Positions 8,513 to 18,209 of a stretch of DNA of 64,000 bases are shown piece by piece (position 1 is the first letter of the stretch; each line of letters begins with the position of its first letter). Below the pieces are notes generated by a model. It was not told the origin of the DNA. It made no database searches and saw only the letters and a list, made by a program, of their open reading frames with translations. The stretch is from Candidatus Gastranaerophilales bacterium (GTDB taxonomy: Bacteria; Cyanobacteriota; Vampirovibrionia; Gastranaerophilales; JAILCC01), in the NCBI GenBank assembly GCA_028696075.1, contig JAQVHS010000002.1, positions 37,701-101,700 of the forward strand, given 5' to 3'. The position numbers and the translations under genes are program-made.

Positions 8513-8686
8513 AATACTGCCTTCTTTAAATAAAAACTATAACAATAGTATAGAACAAAAATTTTGTTCCGTTAATACATTTTGAAATGACAAGACTGTT
8601 TTGCCAAAGCTTATTCTATTTGTTTAGCTATATGCAGCACAAGATTAAAATGCCTTATTTTTCTAGACAAAAATTATCGAATTTTG

Positions 8687-8695
8687 TGCTAAAAT
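8687..8695 (+). promoter_or_regulatory. Extended -10 promoter of the TPR gene at 8705
   Basis: TGCTAAAAT is an extended -10 box that ends nine bases before the ATG at 8705. The transcript would have an untranslated leader of only a few bases, and no ribosome binding site is seen. Confidence 0.45.
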
Positions 8696-8704
8696 AGTGA
8701 TGTT

Positions 8705-10183
8705 ATGAAGAAATTTTTTACGGAATTTTTAGCAAAGATAAAAAACCTCGATAACTTTGTAAATGACTACAAGGTTAATACCAATGCTGTTTTTATGCCG
8801 TCTAAGGCATACTTGAACTGGGGAATGAACCTTGCTCTTTCGGGAAGTATTAATGAAGCTATAGAAAAGTTTGAAATGTCTGCTTCTATGGCATATTCCG
8901 ATGCGGAAAGCTACCTGAACTGGGGAATAGCGCTGGCAAAATTAAAGCGGTTTGAAGAAGCGTTGGATAAATTTGACGAAGCTTTAAGAATAGATAAGCT
9001 TTATACACGGGCTTTTTCTTTAAAAGGAGCGGCTTTGGTAGAATTGAACCGTATTGATGAAGCTCAGGAAGCTTATGATAATGCTATCCGATTATCACCT
9101 GACGACCCTGAAATTTATACAAACTGGGGGATAGTTCTTGCCCGTTTAAATCAAAAACAAAAAGCACAAGAGCAGTTTAAAAAAGCTATAAAGGTAATGC
9201 CTCTGAATGTTAATGCAAGATTTTTGCTTGGGGTTGTTCTGTATGAGCAAAATAAACTTAAAGAAGCTATAGATGAATTTCTTTTTGCGGTAAAGCTGGA
9301 ACCTAAGCATTCTATGGCTTTTTATTATTTGTCTTTGAGCTATACCAAAACCGAAAAGTTTCAAGATGCGCTTAACTGTGCGCTTAATGCACATCGTTTA
9401 GAACCATACAGGGTTGATTTTTTGGTAAATCTTGCGGAGTGCTACTATGACTTGGGGCAAATAAGGAATGCTTTGCGCAGCTATAAAATTGCAAAATCAT
9501 ACAACCCTCACGACTATACATTGTTGATTTCTTCAGGCATTTTTTATCAGAAAGTTGCTAAATACCCTAAATCCATAAATAATTTGAAAAAGGCTCTGCT
9601 TTTGCAAAGTAATGATATTTTGGCAAAATATTATCTTGGAATTTCATACCTGGGTAATGGACAGTACGATAAGGCAAAAGCTATTTTTGCAGGAATTTTG
9701 GAGGAGGATTCCGGATTTTTGGATGCGCTTTTGCAGCTGGCGCTTGTTTATGAAGCTTGCGAAGACTGGGATAATGCTATTAAAGCGTTTCTTGAGCTTT
9801 TTTCAAAGTCCAAAAGATTTACGAATAATTTTATAAATATTGCAAACTGTTATGCTCAAACAGGTAACTATGAAAAGGCAATAGAATACTATAAATTAGC
9901 TTTTGAATATAACAATCATGATTATAAACCTCATTATGAGCTTGCAAAACTTTATCTTGAGCGGCTAAATGACGTTAGAAATGCCCTGCGCTCAATCAGG
10001 GCGGCTAATAAGTTAAAAGTTAATGATGCGAAAATCAATGCGCTGTACTCTGATGTTTTGTTTGCAGACAAGGATGTTAACGGTGCGATTGAAAAAATTG
10101 ATATTGCTATAGATAAAGATGAAAATAACAGCGAATATCACCAAAAGAAAGCTTTTTTTCTGGAAAAGAAAGCGTCCGGTTAG
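8705..10183 (+). CDS. Large TPR repeat protein, 492 aa
   Basis: About twelve tandem TPR units fill residues 35-490. Examples are AYLNWGMNLALSGSINEAIE, SYLNWGIALAKLKRFEEALD, IYTNWGIVLARLNQKQKAQE and FINIANCYAQTGNYEKAIEY. The first units share an unusual YLNWG or YTNWG word. There is no signal peptide or membrane segment, so it is probably a cytoplasmic scaffold; the partner is unknown. It converges on the secreted protein gene at 10217. The start is set by the first ATG, with almost no leader. Confidence 0.8.
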   Translation: MKKFFTEFLAKIKNLDNFVNDYKVNTNAVFMPSKAYLNWGMNLALSGSINEAIEKFEMSASMAYSDAESYLNWGIALAKLKRFEEALDKFDEALRIDKLYTRAFSLKGAALVELNRIDEAQEAYDNAIRLSPDDPEIYTNWGIVLARLNQKQKAQEQFKKAIKVMPLNVNARFLLGVVLYEQNKLKEAIDEFLFAVKLEPKHSMAFYYLSLSYTKTEKFQDALNCALNAHRLEPYRVDFLVNLAECYYDLGQIRNALRSYKIAKSYNPHDYTLLISSGIFYQKVAKYPKSINNLKKALLLQSNDILAKYYLGISYLGNGQYDKAKAIFAGILEEDSGFLDALLQLALVYEACEDWDNAIKAFLELFSKSKRFTNNFINIANCYAQTGNYEKAIEYYKLAFEYNNHDYKPHYELAKLYLERLNDVRNALRSIRAANKLKVNDAKINALYSDVLFADKDVNGAIEKIDIAIDKDENNSEYHQKKAFFLEKKASG

Positions 10184-10216
10184 GGGTTTTAACAGGTGAA
10201 AGGTGAAGATATTAAG

Positions 10217-11098
10217 CTAATTAGCCCCGATTATACCGATGTTTGTTATCATAGTGGATTTTTGGTTTAGAGTCGCGACAAAATTCGGATATTCAAAAAA
10301 TACTATATTAGGATTGCTGCTGCGAACGAGCTTCCCGTTGCCGTAAATGGTTTTGAGTTCTGTAATACTAAGGTTTTTGGGTTCTAAGTTGATGAAATTC
10401 AATATCCCGTTATGAAATACCAAAGATGCGCTTTTATATAACGGGTGCGCAACCATATATTCAGGCGGGATTTTGTATTCTGTTTTATCGGTTTTGACAG
10501 AGGCATTTGTCGGCTGAAATTTGGAGTATGATGCCTTAAAGTCATTTTCAAGATATTTCCCCGGAATGAATTCATTTATAAAATTGAATGATTTATAGTC
10601 AGGCAGTTTATTTATTACGGCGCCTATACTGGAATTGTAATCGGAAGTTCCGTAGAGAGTTATGCTGAAAACACTGACGTTATTTTTGTCCGTTACTATA
10701 TTATAAAAATTGTAGTCGTGGTAATTGTACTTCTTGCTGTATTCAGTATTGACACTTAGCGGTTTGCCGTAAGTTTTTATGAATTTAGAGTAAGTTTGAG
10801 GTACGGCAAAATCAAACTCAATCCAGTCTAAATAATTGTCCTTAAAGCCTATTCTCACTGATTTATAAGTTGTGTCCAAGTCTTTTTCTTTAAAAATCGC
10901 ATATATACCTTCGTATTCGGGGGTCGGGTATTTTGGTGCAATTTGTTGGAATTGGGCTATGGTTGTATTTTGAAATTTAATTTTTTCCAGTTGAAATCTG
11001 TTTAAGTCGTAGGCTTCAGGGAGTTTTTCAGGGAAAGCATAGGCGCTTAAAAGTATTGCAAAAACGGCTATTAATACTGTAGAAGTTATTTTGTGCAT
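10217..11098 (-). CDS. Hypothetical secreted protein, 293 aa
   Basis: Signal peptide at residues 1-21 (ITSTVLIAVFAILLSAYAF). The rest is a soluble, Y/N/K-rich domain with no repeat or motif I recognise. Two similar-looking halves are possible: YGKPLSVNTE (about 110) and YGNGKLVRSS (about 260) sit in comparable beta-rich settings, so an internal duplication may exist. AAGGGGGAAAC precedes the ATG. It lies 24 bases after ispG on the same strand and may be co-transcribed with it. Location is periplasm or envelope by inference. Confidence 0.6.
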   Translation of the reverse strand: MHKITSTVLIAVFAILLSAYAFPEKLPEAYDLNRFQLEKIKFQNTTIAQFQQIAPKYPTPEYEGIYAIFKEKDLDTTYKSVRIGFKDNYLDWIEFDFAVPQTYSKFIKTYGKPLSVNTEYSKKYNYHDYNFYNIVTDKNNVSVFSITLYGTSDYNSSIGAVINKLPDYKSFNFINEFIPGKYLENDFKASYSKFQPTNASVKTDKTEYKIPPEYMVAHPLYKSASLVFHNGILNFINLEPKNLSITELKTIYGNGKLVRSSNPNIVFFEYPNFVATLNQKSTMITNIGIIGAN

Positions 11099-11122
11099 TG
11101 TTTCCCCCTTTTTTGTTTAAGT

Positions 11123-12172
11123 TTATAATTTTTCGATTTCTTTTTCAAGAATGTTTAAAATTTCATTTTCCTGAACTTGCGCTATTACCTCGCCTTTTTT
11201 AAAAATATACGCAAACCCCGCTCCGCCGGCTACTCCTATATCAGCATGTTTGGCTTCTCCCGGTCCGTTCACGGGGCAGCCCATAATTGCCAGTGTAAAG
11301 GTTTTTTCCGTGTGCTTGAATTTATCTTCTACCGTTTTTGCAAGAGTTATGAGGTCATATTGACACCTTCCGCAGGTCGGGCAGCTGACAAAGTTAATCC
11401 CTTTTTTGCGCAAACCCAGAGATTTTAGGATTTCAAACCCTGCGTAGACTTCTTCTTCGGGCTTATCTGTAAGCGAAACTCTTATAGTATCGCCTATGCC
11501 CTGATATAAGAGTGTTCCTATGCCGACCGCTGATTTTATAAGCCCGCCTTTTATTGTACCGGCTTCTGTTACACCTAAATGCAGCGGATAATCTATCTCT
11601 TGCGCAAGGAGTTCGTAAGCTTTTATCATCGTTACTACGTTTGAGGATTTTAGCGAAACTTTTATCAGGTCAAAATCTAAATCCTCAAGGATTTGTATGT
11701 GTTTTTTTGCGCTCAAAACCATTTTTTCATATAGCGGCAAATTCAACGCTTGAAACTCTTTCTCTAACGAGCCTGAATTTACGCCTATCCTGATGGGGGT
11801 TTGTCTTTCTTTTGCAAGATTGACGACTTTTTCGACAAATTCTCTGCGCCCTATGTTTCCGGGGTTAAGCCGCAATGCGTCTACTCCCTGATTTATGGCT
11901 TCTGTGGCAAGTCTGTAGTCAAAATGTATATCAGCAATCAGAGGGATTTTTATATGTTTTTTTATTTCTCCGATGGCTTCTGCTGCCTGCTTATCAAGTA
12001 CCGCCACTCTTACAAGCTCACATCCTGCTTCCGCTAGTCGTGAAATCTGCTCTACCGTTGATTTAACATCTCTTGTATCGGTGTTGCACATTGATTGGAC
12101 ACTGACAGGAGCGTCAGACCCTATTTCAACCCCGCCGATATTTATCTTTTTCGTAGTTCTTCTTGTAATCAT
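11123..12172 (-). CDS. ispG: 4-hydroxy-3-methylbut-2-en-1-yl diphosphate synthase (GcpE)
   Basis: Sixth step of the MEP isoprenoid pathway: reduces methylerythritol cyclodiphosphate to HMBPP using a [4Fe-4S] cluster. 349 residues, the short bacterial form. The N-terminal TIM barrel starts RRTTKKINIGGVEIGSDAPV and has VQSMCNTDTRD. The C-terminal cluster domain supplies cysteines in FVSCPTCGRCQYDL and IMGCPVNGPGE, and the end is typical (HADIGVAGG). It is the only MEP gene in the window. The ATG at 12172 fits family starts, although the ribosome binding site is weak. Confidence 0.96.
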   Translation of the reverse strand: MITRRTTKKINIGGVEIGSDAPVSVQSMCNTDTRDVKSTVEQISRLAEAGCELVRVAVLDKQAAEAIGEIKKHIKIPLIADIHFDYRLATEAINQGVDALRLNPGNIGRREFVEKVVNLAKERQTPIRIGVNSGSLEKEFQALNLPLYEKMVLSAKKHIQILEDLDFDLIKVSLKSSNVVTMIKAYELLAQEIDYPLHLGVTEAGTIKGGLIKSAVGIGTLLYQGIGDTIRVSLTDKPEEEVYAGFEILKSLGLRKKGINFVSCPTCGRCQYDLITLAKTVEDKFKHTEKTFTLAIMGCPVNGPGEAKHADIGVAGGAGFAYIFKKGEVIAQVQENEILNILEKEIEKL

Positions 12173-12206
12173 TTTATTCTAATCTCTGTCAATAGTGTAT
12201 TTATGT

Positions 12207-12212
12207 TATAAT
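12207..12212 (+). promoter_or_regulatory. -10 box of the phosphoesterase gene at 12241
   Basis: TATAAT, followed by a leader of about 22 bases carrying AGGAGGG (12228-12234), an example of a normal leadered gene here. Confidence 0.5.
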
Positions 12213-12240
12213 CTTACCACAAAAAACAGGAGGGTTTTTT

Positions 12241-12978
12241 ATGGTTTTAGCAGCGGTTATCTCTGATATTCACGGTAATATGGAGGCTCTGGAAGCGGTT
12301 TTTGCAGATATCAGGGCGCAGGAAATTAAAAATATTTTTGTGCTTGGAGATTTGGCGCTTTTTGGCGGCGAACCCAACGAAGCCATTGATTTTATCAGGG
12401 GTTTATCAAACGAATACAATACAAAAATTATTCAGGGAAATACCGACTTAATGCTTATTCAAGGTGCAAGCCTGCCTTCTGTTATGCAAAATGCGCTTGA
12501 TTATGACAGAAAGATTTTGCGCTCCGATAACGTAGAATTTTTAGCGGGGCTGCCTGAGACCATGAGCGTTATGCTTGGCAAAACGAGTATTCTTCTGGTC
12601 CATGGCTCCCCGAGAAAAAACGACGAAAGTATTTTACCCGGCAAAGATATAAAAGAAATAATTCCTATGATAGAGGGAGTAAAAGAGGCGCTGATTTTAT
12701 GCGGACATACACATTTTCCCGCGGGATATCAAATAGAGGATAAAACCGTCGTCAATGTCGGCAGTGTAGGCAGACCTTTTACCCAAGACCAACGCTCGTG
12801 CTATCTGGTCATCAATGCTGATGAAGAAAAAGAAAATTCCTTCTCGCTTGAGCACAGGTTTATCAAATACGATGCGCAAAAAGCTGCCGAAAAACTTGCT
12901 AAACAGGATTTTGAAGGTGCCAAAGCGCTTGCTGAAATGCTTCGCAAATCAACAAATAAATTTGTTACGAACTCTTAA
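12241..12978 (+). CDS. Metallophosphoesterase (YfcE/DNA-repair-exonuclease-like superfamily)
   Basis: A 245-residue calcineurin-like phosphoesterase. All five metal-binding blocks are visible: SDIHGN (8-13), GDLALFG (about 37-43), GNTD (about 66-69, NH-variant), VHGSP (about 118-122) and CGHTHFP (about 156-162). The set matches predicted phosphodiesterases with two metals; the substrate cannot be read from sequence. AGGAGGG before the ATG gives strong initiation. It sits 39 bases before the amidase gene, which has its own promoter. Confidence 0.85.
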   Translation: MVLAAVISDIHGNMEALEAVFADIRAQEIKNIFVLGDLALFGGEPNEAIDFIRGLSNEYNTKIIQGNTDLMLIQGASLPSVMQNALDYDRKILRSDNVEFLAGLPETMSVMLGKTSILLVHGSPRKNDESILPGKDIKEIIPMIEGVKEALILCGHTHFPAGYQIEDKTVVNVGSVGRPFTQDQRSCYLVINADEEKENSFSLEHRFIKYDAQKAAEKLAKQDFEGAKALAEMLRKSTNKFVTNS

Positions 12979-12982
12979 GAAA

Positions 12983-13011
12983 TTCATATTCAGCTAAGCT
13001 TGTAGTAAAAT
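12983..13011 (+). promoter_or_regulatory. Leaderless-type promoter of the amidase gene
   Basis: TTCATA (12983-12988), 17-base spacer, TAAAAT (13006-13011), then six bases and the ATG at 13018. Transcription would be expected to start at the A of the ATG. There is no Shine-Dalgarno sequence. Confidence 0.6.
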
Positions 13012-13017
13012 CTTCTT

Positions 13018-14778
13018 ATGAGAAGAGATTGTTTAATAAAATTCATAATCTTGGTTTGGTGTGCATTATTTTCTTTTATGACTCCATCTTTCTGTGCGGA
13101 CTTAAAGATAACTAATATTCTGGTGGATGATTCTTCCAACTTAATATTTTTAAACTCTAATCAAGACGTAAGAGATGCCGAGTACAAAGTTGATATCCTT
13201 CAAAACCCCAAAAGAGCTTATATTGATATTAAAGATACCGTCTTGAGTATTCCCAAGCAAACATTGGATTTTGAGACCGGACCTATTTCAAGGGTGATTA
13301 TTGCCCAGAATTCCACCGATACTGTAAGAGTGGTGTTTTATACAGATGACGATAAAGTTATCAAAGATATTAAGCTGTTTAAGTTTCAAAACTCTTTGGT
13401 ATTCAGGTTAAAAGACGTGGAATTTATTGATAATAAAACCCCTGTAATATACAGCGATATCCTCCCAAAAGAGTACGAACAGCAAAAAATTGAAATACCT
13501 ATAGAAAAGGCAAAGTATTCTAAATATATTCTTACTAATATTGTCGACCGTAAATCACAGCTTTTGGTGAGCGGCGTGGGTACTTTGAAGCTTAATCGCC
13601 CGTTTATCCTGATTAATCCGATGAGACTTGTTTATGACATTCCTAATGCCATTGTAAAAGATAACTCCTTTTATGGTGATTATGAGCTTGAGAACGGAGA
13701 TAAAATCAAGGTAGGACAGTTTGAAAGCGACATACTCAGAATAGTTATTACAACCTCAAAACCTGATAATTATAAGGCTTTTGTATCAACGGATTTGCAG
13801 TCTGTGTTGTTTGCGGACGTCCTCAATATAGACAACAAAGATTTGCTGGATGCCAATACTCCGTCTAAGCTTGAGAATATTACGGTTAAGCAGCCGAATT
13901 CCAATGATACTATGATGACGCTTAAATTTAATAACCCCACTATTCATTCGCTGAGACGTACTTATAACAAATTTATTATTGATTTGTTGAATGTGGATTA
14001 TGAAACCAATAAAAATTTGTTTGATTGTCCGAAGTCAAACCAGTTTAAAGGTTTTACCGTGCAAAAACTTAACGGCAGCGCTAACTCAACAACCTTAACG
14101 TTTCCTGTCAGAGAAAGCTTAAAAATCGATACGGGTATGACAAGAGATGCCCAAACAATCGCGTTAAAAATCTCGGGAACCTATGAAAGCCCCAAACCTG
14201 TTCAAAATAAAGCACCTGCCTTGGCGCCCAAACCGCTGGACGGCAAAGTTATCATTGTTGATGCAGGACATGGGGGCAAAGATGCCGGCGCGTGTGCAGG
14301 TAAGTGTTATGAGAAAATTCCTGCGTTGTCCATATCCCAAATGCTTGCACAAAATCTGCAAAATCAGGGAGCAAAAATCATTATGACACGTGATGATGAT
14401 ACGTTTGTTACACTGCAAGACAGGGTTGCTATTTCTAACTATGAGAATGCGGACTTTTTTATAAGTATCCATCTCAATTCCTCGGAAAAAAGCCATATTA
14501 ACGGGATAGAAACCCATTGGTATAAGCCCGACAGTAAAGAAGCGGCAGGTATTATACATCAGGCTTTTGCCGAGGCTGTTCCTGCAAATGACAGGGGCTT
14601 ATTTAATTCTTGTTTTTATGTTATAAATCATACTAAAGCACCTGCCATTTTAGTCGAGGTAGGATTTATTTCAAACCCTGCGGAAAGAGAACAGCTGTTT
14701 GCGCAAAAGCGGCAGCAGGATACGGCAAAGGCACTTACCGAAGGTATAGTTAAATATTTTAAAGTGAAAGATAAATAG
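13018..14778 (+). CDS. N-acetylmuramoyl-L-alanine amidase with AMIN domain
   Basis: Cuts the bond between MurNAc and the stem peptide in periplasmic peptidoglycan, usually during cell separation. 586 residues: signal peptide (about 1-27, ending SFCA), an AMIN domain that targets the enzyme to the wall (about 30-130), a second AMIN-like beta region (about 160-385), then a catalytic Amidase_3 domain (about 405-582). Zinc and catalytic residues are visible: VDAGHGGKD, YEKIPAL, SIHLNSS and ILVEVGFISNP. The order is that of AmiC-type enzymes. It is four bases from murI, so wall turnover and D-glutamate supply are on one transcript. Its start has no ribosome binding site, only a -10 box six bases upstream. 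Confidence 0.92.
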   Translation: MRRDCLIKFIILVWCALFSFMTPSFCADLKITNILVDDSSNLIFLNSNQDVRDAEYKVDILQNPKRAYIDIKDTVLSIPKQTLDFETGPISRVIIAQNSTDTVRVVFYTDDDKVIKDIKLFKFQNSLVFRLKDVEFIDNKTPVIYSDILPKEYEQQKIEIPIEKAKYSKYILTNIVDRKSQLLVSGVGTLKLNRPFILINPMRLVYDIPNAIVKDNSFYGDYELENGDKIKVGQFESDILRIVITTSKPDNYKAFVSTDLQSVLFADVLNIDNKDLLDANTPSKLENITVKQPNSNDTMMTLKFNNPTIHSLRRTYNKFIIDLLNVDYETNKNLFDCPKSNQFKGFTVQKLNGSANSTTLTFPVRESLKIDTGMTRDAQTIALKISGTYESPKPVQNKAPALAPKPLDGKVIIVDAGHGGKDAGACAGKCYEKIPALSISQMLAQNLQNQGAKIIMTRDDDTFVTLQDRVAISNYENADFFISIHLNSSEKSHINGIETHWYKPDSKEAAGIIHQAFAEAVPANDRGLFNSCFYVINHTKAPAILVEVGFISNPAEREQLFAQKRQQDTAKALTEGIVKYFKVKDK

Positions 14779-14781
14779 ATA

Positions 14782-15555
14782 ATGAGCATTGGGATTTTTG
14801 ATTCCGGAGTGGGCGGCTTAAGTGTTCTTAAGAAGATGGTTGAAATTCTGCCTGACGAAAATTACATTTATTTAGGCGATACAGCCCGCGTCCCATACGG
14901 TGAAAAGACAAAAGAAGAACTCACGGCATTTTCGAGAGAAATTCTTGATTATTTTAAGCAAAGACAAGTAAAGCTGGTTTTGATGGCATGCAACACCTCA
15001 TCAGCTAACACGCTTGATGTGGTGAAAGGCGAATACGACTTTAAAATCTTCGGGCTTATCAAGCCTACGGCTGAATATATAAGTACGCTCCCCGATAAAA
15101 GAATAGGGCTTATGGCTACGTCGGCCACCGTTAATTCAAAAGCCTATCCAACAGCGATTGAAGTGTTTGGCAAAGAAGTCTTTGACCTTGCCTGTCCGCC
15201 GTTAGTCGGTATAGTTGAATCAGGCATGATTTTTGATGAACAGAATAAAAAAACAGTGAAACAATACCTTAATCAACTTCTTGCGAAGGATATTCAAAGG
15301 TTGATTTTAGGCTGCACACATTATCCGTTTTTAGTTCCTGTTATGAAAGAAGAAGGTTTAAGGGATGAATTTTTTATTGACCCTGCGGATTGTATCAAAA
15401 ATGATGCTAAAAAATACCTCGAAGATAATAAACTGCTTTTACAGGGCAAAGGAAGCATTGAATTTTTAACAACGGGCGATGCTGATGTTTTTGAAACAAC
15501 AGGCAAGTTGTTCTTTGATAAAGTATCAAATGTTAAACATATTGAGCTTGTTTAG
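14782..15555 (+). CDS. murI: Glutamate racemase
   Basis: Makes D-glutamate for peptidoglycan in the cytoplasm. 257 residues, normal length. Both catalytic cysteines are in place: ACNTSSAN (about 73) and LGCTHYPFL (about 182). The N-terminal GIFDSGVGGLSVLKKM and GDTARVPYGEKT are diagnostic. It follows the amidase gene directly and converges on the gene ending at 15557, two bases away, so the two transcripts probably overlap. Confidence 0.96.
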   Translation: MSIGIFDSGVGGLSVLKKMVEILPDENYIYLGDTARVPYGEKTKEELTAFSREILDYFKQRQVKLVLMACNTSSANTLDVVKGEYDFKIFGLIKPTAEYISTLPDKRIGLMATSATVNSKAYPTAIEVFGKEVFDLACPPLVGIVESGMIFDEQNKKTVKQYLNQLLAKDIQRLILGCTHYPFLVPVMKEEGLRDEFFIDPADCIKNDAKKYLEDNKLLLQGKGSIEFLTTGDADVFETTGKLFFDKVSNVKHIELV

Positions 15556-15556
15556 T

Positions 15557-17092
15557 TTATGAAAATATTGCCGATGTTGTTGCGGCACTGAAAAAATTAA
15601 TTGCAGCTATTTCAAAATCATTATCAAGCAACCTGCCGCTTGATGCAATATCATAATCTTCCCAATAGGCAAGCTCTTTGGATGATAGTGCATTTTGCCT
15701 TTCGGCAAATAATTCAGGGGCAAGAGCCTTTAAATCTTCATCTTTTAATACATAGGATTGCCCCATTTTTTTTGTCATTTCACTTATGAAGGCATAAATT
15801 TTTCTTGCTACAAGCCAAATTTTCCATTTTGCATTTTCCAAATTAGTTTTAGAAATTTTACGTTCTTCTTGTTGTTGTTCTTTTTTTATTGTTATTTTTC
15901 TTAATTCTTCCGCATAATGAATTTTGTCTTCTTCTGCCCTTTCTCTTAGTGTTTGCACCAATGCGGAAGAATTGGCTTTGATAGCGGCTCTTGTTTCTGC
16001 AATGCTATTTAGGAGTTTTTGTTTAAAGCTTTCGGGGCATCTGTCGCTTTTTGCAAAAACTTCAACAGAATCTAATACGACTTCACTGGTCTTTTCGCTT
16101 GAAGTTACAAATATTTCACGCATTTCATCGCTTATTTTGTCTTTTTGCATTTCTTCCGCCAAAGCTTCGATAGATGCTTTTCTTAGCTCTTCTGTATCTT
16201 TTGAGGCTTGAAGATAAACTTCTGCCGCTTCTTCGTTGGTGCAGTGCAAAGTTGCTCTTCTTAAAGCTACTTTTTCCAAGGCGCCGTCTATGCTAAACTG
16301 ACGTTCCAGCTGTTTTTTCTGTTCTTCTGTCAGGTTAGGGTTCTTAGCGATAAATCGTTTATAATTTTGTCTTGTTACTTCAGTTCTTAAGTCTGCACGG
16401 CGACCTTTGACGGTTTTGTGGTCCAGATTTTGGAATTGCATTATTTTGACGAAGGCGTCGAATTTTTCTTCGGTAAGTTCGTTGACATTAATGCCCATTT
16501 CCGTCATTTCCGCGATAATTTCTTTTCTTAACTCAACTTTTTGTTCGTCTGTTAAACTATCGCTTGCTTTTATCTTTGCTGCCAATTCGCTGCTGATTTC
16601 TTTATTTTTAAGTTGTGATATTTCGTTTAAATCAACGGCCGGTTTGACGGCTAAATCATTTGAAACGCTTTTATCGGAAGAAATACCGGTAGTTTCAGCT
16701 TTGGTATTATTGCCGAATAGTATATCTTTTAAATTGCTCCAAAACCCCTTCTCTGTTTGTTTTTCTTCGGTCTTTGGTTTTTCGGTTTCTGTTGCGGCAG
16801 GCTTTTTGGAAGAACCCAAAAAGAACTCTTTTGTTCTTTGCCACCAGCTTTTTTCTTCCTTCTTTTCTTCTGTTTTAGCTTCTTCTTTTTTCTTGGCTAT
16901 CTTTAGAGAATCTTCCGCAGGAGCGGCACTTCTATCTCCGTGGATAGAGATAGGGTCTGTTGCGGCAGGTTTTTTAGAAGGTTCTTCATGAATAGAAACT
17001 TTTTCTTCCGCAGATTTTGCAGGAGCGGTCTTTTCTTGTTCTTCAAGATATTCTATTTCATCTGACGATAAAGATACTTTTGAAATTTCCAT
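15557..17092 (-). CDS. Large charged, helical hypothetical protein, 511 aa
   Basis: Not recognised. No signal peptide. Residues 1-150 are low-complexity and rich in E, K, A and P, with repeated phrases: KKPAAT occurs twice, and KSWWQRTKEFFLGSSKK is echoed by KGFWSNLKDILFGNNTK, a paired aromatic amphipathic helix that could bind a membrane or a partner. Residues 170-440 are mainly long charged helices, with phrases such as LTDEQKVELRKEIIAEMTEM and NLTEEQKKQLERQ that look like degenerate helical repeats. GAGGG precedes the ATG. It is monocistronic on the minus strand. A scaffold or surface-tethering role is possible but unproven. Confidence 0.6.
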   Translation of the reverse strand: MEISKVSLSSDEIEYLEEQEKTAPAKSAEEKVSIHEEPSKKPAATDPISIHGDRSAAPAEDSLKIAKKKEEAKTEEKKEEKSWWQRTKEFFLGSSKKPAATETEKPKTEEKQTEKGFWSNLKDILFGNNTKAETTGISSDKSVSNDLAVKPAVDLNEISQLKNKEISSELAAKIKASDSLTDEQKVELRKEIIAEMTEMGINVNELTEEKFDAFVKIMQFQNLDHKTVKGRRADLRTEVTRQNYKRFIAKNPNLTEEQKKQLERQFSIDGALEKVALRRATLHCTNEEAAEVYLQASKDTEELRKASIEALAEEMQKDKISDEMREIFVTSSEKTSEVVLDSVEVFAKSDRCPESFKQKLLNSIAETRAAIKANSSALVQTLRERAEEDKIHYAEELRKITIKKEQQQEERKISKTNLENAKWKIWLVARKIYAFISEMTKKMGQSYVLKDEDLKALAPELFAERQNALSSKELAYWEDYDIASSGRLLDNDFEIAAINFFSAATTSAIFS

Positions 17093-17261
17093 CTTTTTCC
17101 CTCTGTTAAACCAGTTTCCTTTTCATTTCGCAAGGAGTTTATTTCATTGCAATACAATAAAATAGTTTATTAGTTGTGATAAAAATCTTTTATCCTTCTC
17201 TATTTTTCTCCATGCTTAAACAAGTTATATTAAAATAAAAACAATCAATGTTAAATAATTG

Positions 17262-17282
17262 CCTGATTTTATTGCAATCAGG
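17262..17282 (-). terminator. Possible hairpin downstream of or between minus-strand genes
   Basis: CCTGATT (17262-17268) pairs with AATCAGG (17276-17282), seven base pairs, lying about 30 bases beyond the stop of the WYL gene. The following tract is only moderately T-rich on the minus strand. The rest of 17093-17312 shows nothing else. Confidence 0.4.
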
Positions 17283-17312
17283 GATGAAAACAGTAGGTGT
17301 TTTACGAGTTTT

Positions 17313-18209
17313 TTAATACATACTTTGAATTTTCTTAATATACAAATAAAAATCTTTTCTTAAAAAATCGGGTGAAATAATTTCACAGTTTTTGCCATAC
17401 CTTAAAACTCTGTTAAAAAAGAGTTTTTTATCATTGAATTTCCCCTGAACCGAAGTATATGAAGGTGTTTTTTCAAGGAATTTTTCGCCTTTTTTAAGAG
17501 TATAGGAGTTTGCAAGTTTTCCGTAAAGTTTAAATTCAACCGTAACTTTATATTGGGAAAATTTGTTTTTAACAGGCAAACGTACTACGCTTTTTATGTC
17601 AGAGATATCAATAAGCATATTTGATTTTTCTTTGAGACACATACCTGCGCAGTATAAACGGTTTTTCAGCACCGTAAGTCCGACAGGTTCAAATTCCATC
17701 CGGGTACCATCAGATTTTGTAACAAACAGTCTTTGGTTAGCTTTGCACAAATCCTTGAGCTTAGCTAACAATACATTATTAAAATTATCTGCTCTTAGGG
17801 CTTGCTGCATTTTTGGTTCAAAAACCAATTTATCAGCCTCCAGAAACAGCTTTATTCTGTCAGCAAATTCCTCAACATTATAATCATTCGGGCTAAAGTA
17901 AAAACTCTTAAGAGTAGTAAAAATATCTTCTAAAATATCGACTTCACCGTTATTGAAGCGGATTTTGACGGGGAAATCAACAAGCTTATAGCTTTTATTG
18001 AAATTATTTTCAGCATTTTTACGTTTTATATCTATTCCGAAAAGTTTAAATGTTCTGATATATTTTAAAATCGTTTCTTTAGAATAAAAAACATCGTTGG
18101 ATTTTTCTAAAAATTCCGATACCTCATCTATATCAAAGTCAGGATGCTCAAGCATATAATCAAGACATAACAGCGCGTTATAAGAAGTTTGATTATAATT
18201 ATTCACCAT
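17313..18209 (-). CDS. WYL-domain transcriptional regulator (second of pair)
   Basis: 298 residues. The N-terminal 80 residues look like a winged helix-turn-helix (ILKYIRTFKLFGIDIKRKNA). The middle (about 140-215) is a WYL-type beta domain, with FEPVGLTVLKNRLYCAGMCL standing where WYL proteins usually have a W-Y-L run. The C-terminus (about 220-298) fits the WCX extension (KVTVEFKLYG, VLRYGKNCEIISPDFLRKDF). WYL regulators sense ligands or nucleic acids and often control DNA-damage or defence genes. It overlaps the end of the upstream WYL gene by 11 bases, so the two are translationally coupled, as in PafBC pairs of actinobacteria. Assignment rests on pattern, not a search. Confidence 0.75.
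   Translation of the reverse strand: MVNNYNQTSYNALLCLDYMLEHPDFDIDEVSEFLEKSNDVFYSKETILKYIRTFKLFGIDIKRKNAENNFNKSYKLVDFPVKIRFNNGEVDILEDIFTTLKSFYFSPNDYNVEEFADRIKLFLEADKLVFEPKMQQALRADNFNNVLLAKLKDLCKANQRLFVTKSDGTRMEFEPVGLTVLKNRLYCAGMCLKEKSNMLIDISDIKSVVRLPVKNKFSQYKVTVEFKLYGKLANSYTLKKGEKFLEKTPSYTSVQGKFNDKKLFFNRVLRYGKNCEIISPDFLRKDFYLYIKKIQSMY

Noticed and set aside
8513-8704. T-box leader before ileS
   Set aside because: No specifier loop or T-box sequence; only a short AT-rich palindrome is seen.
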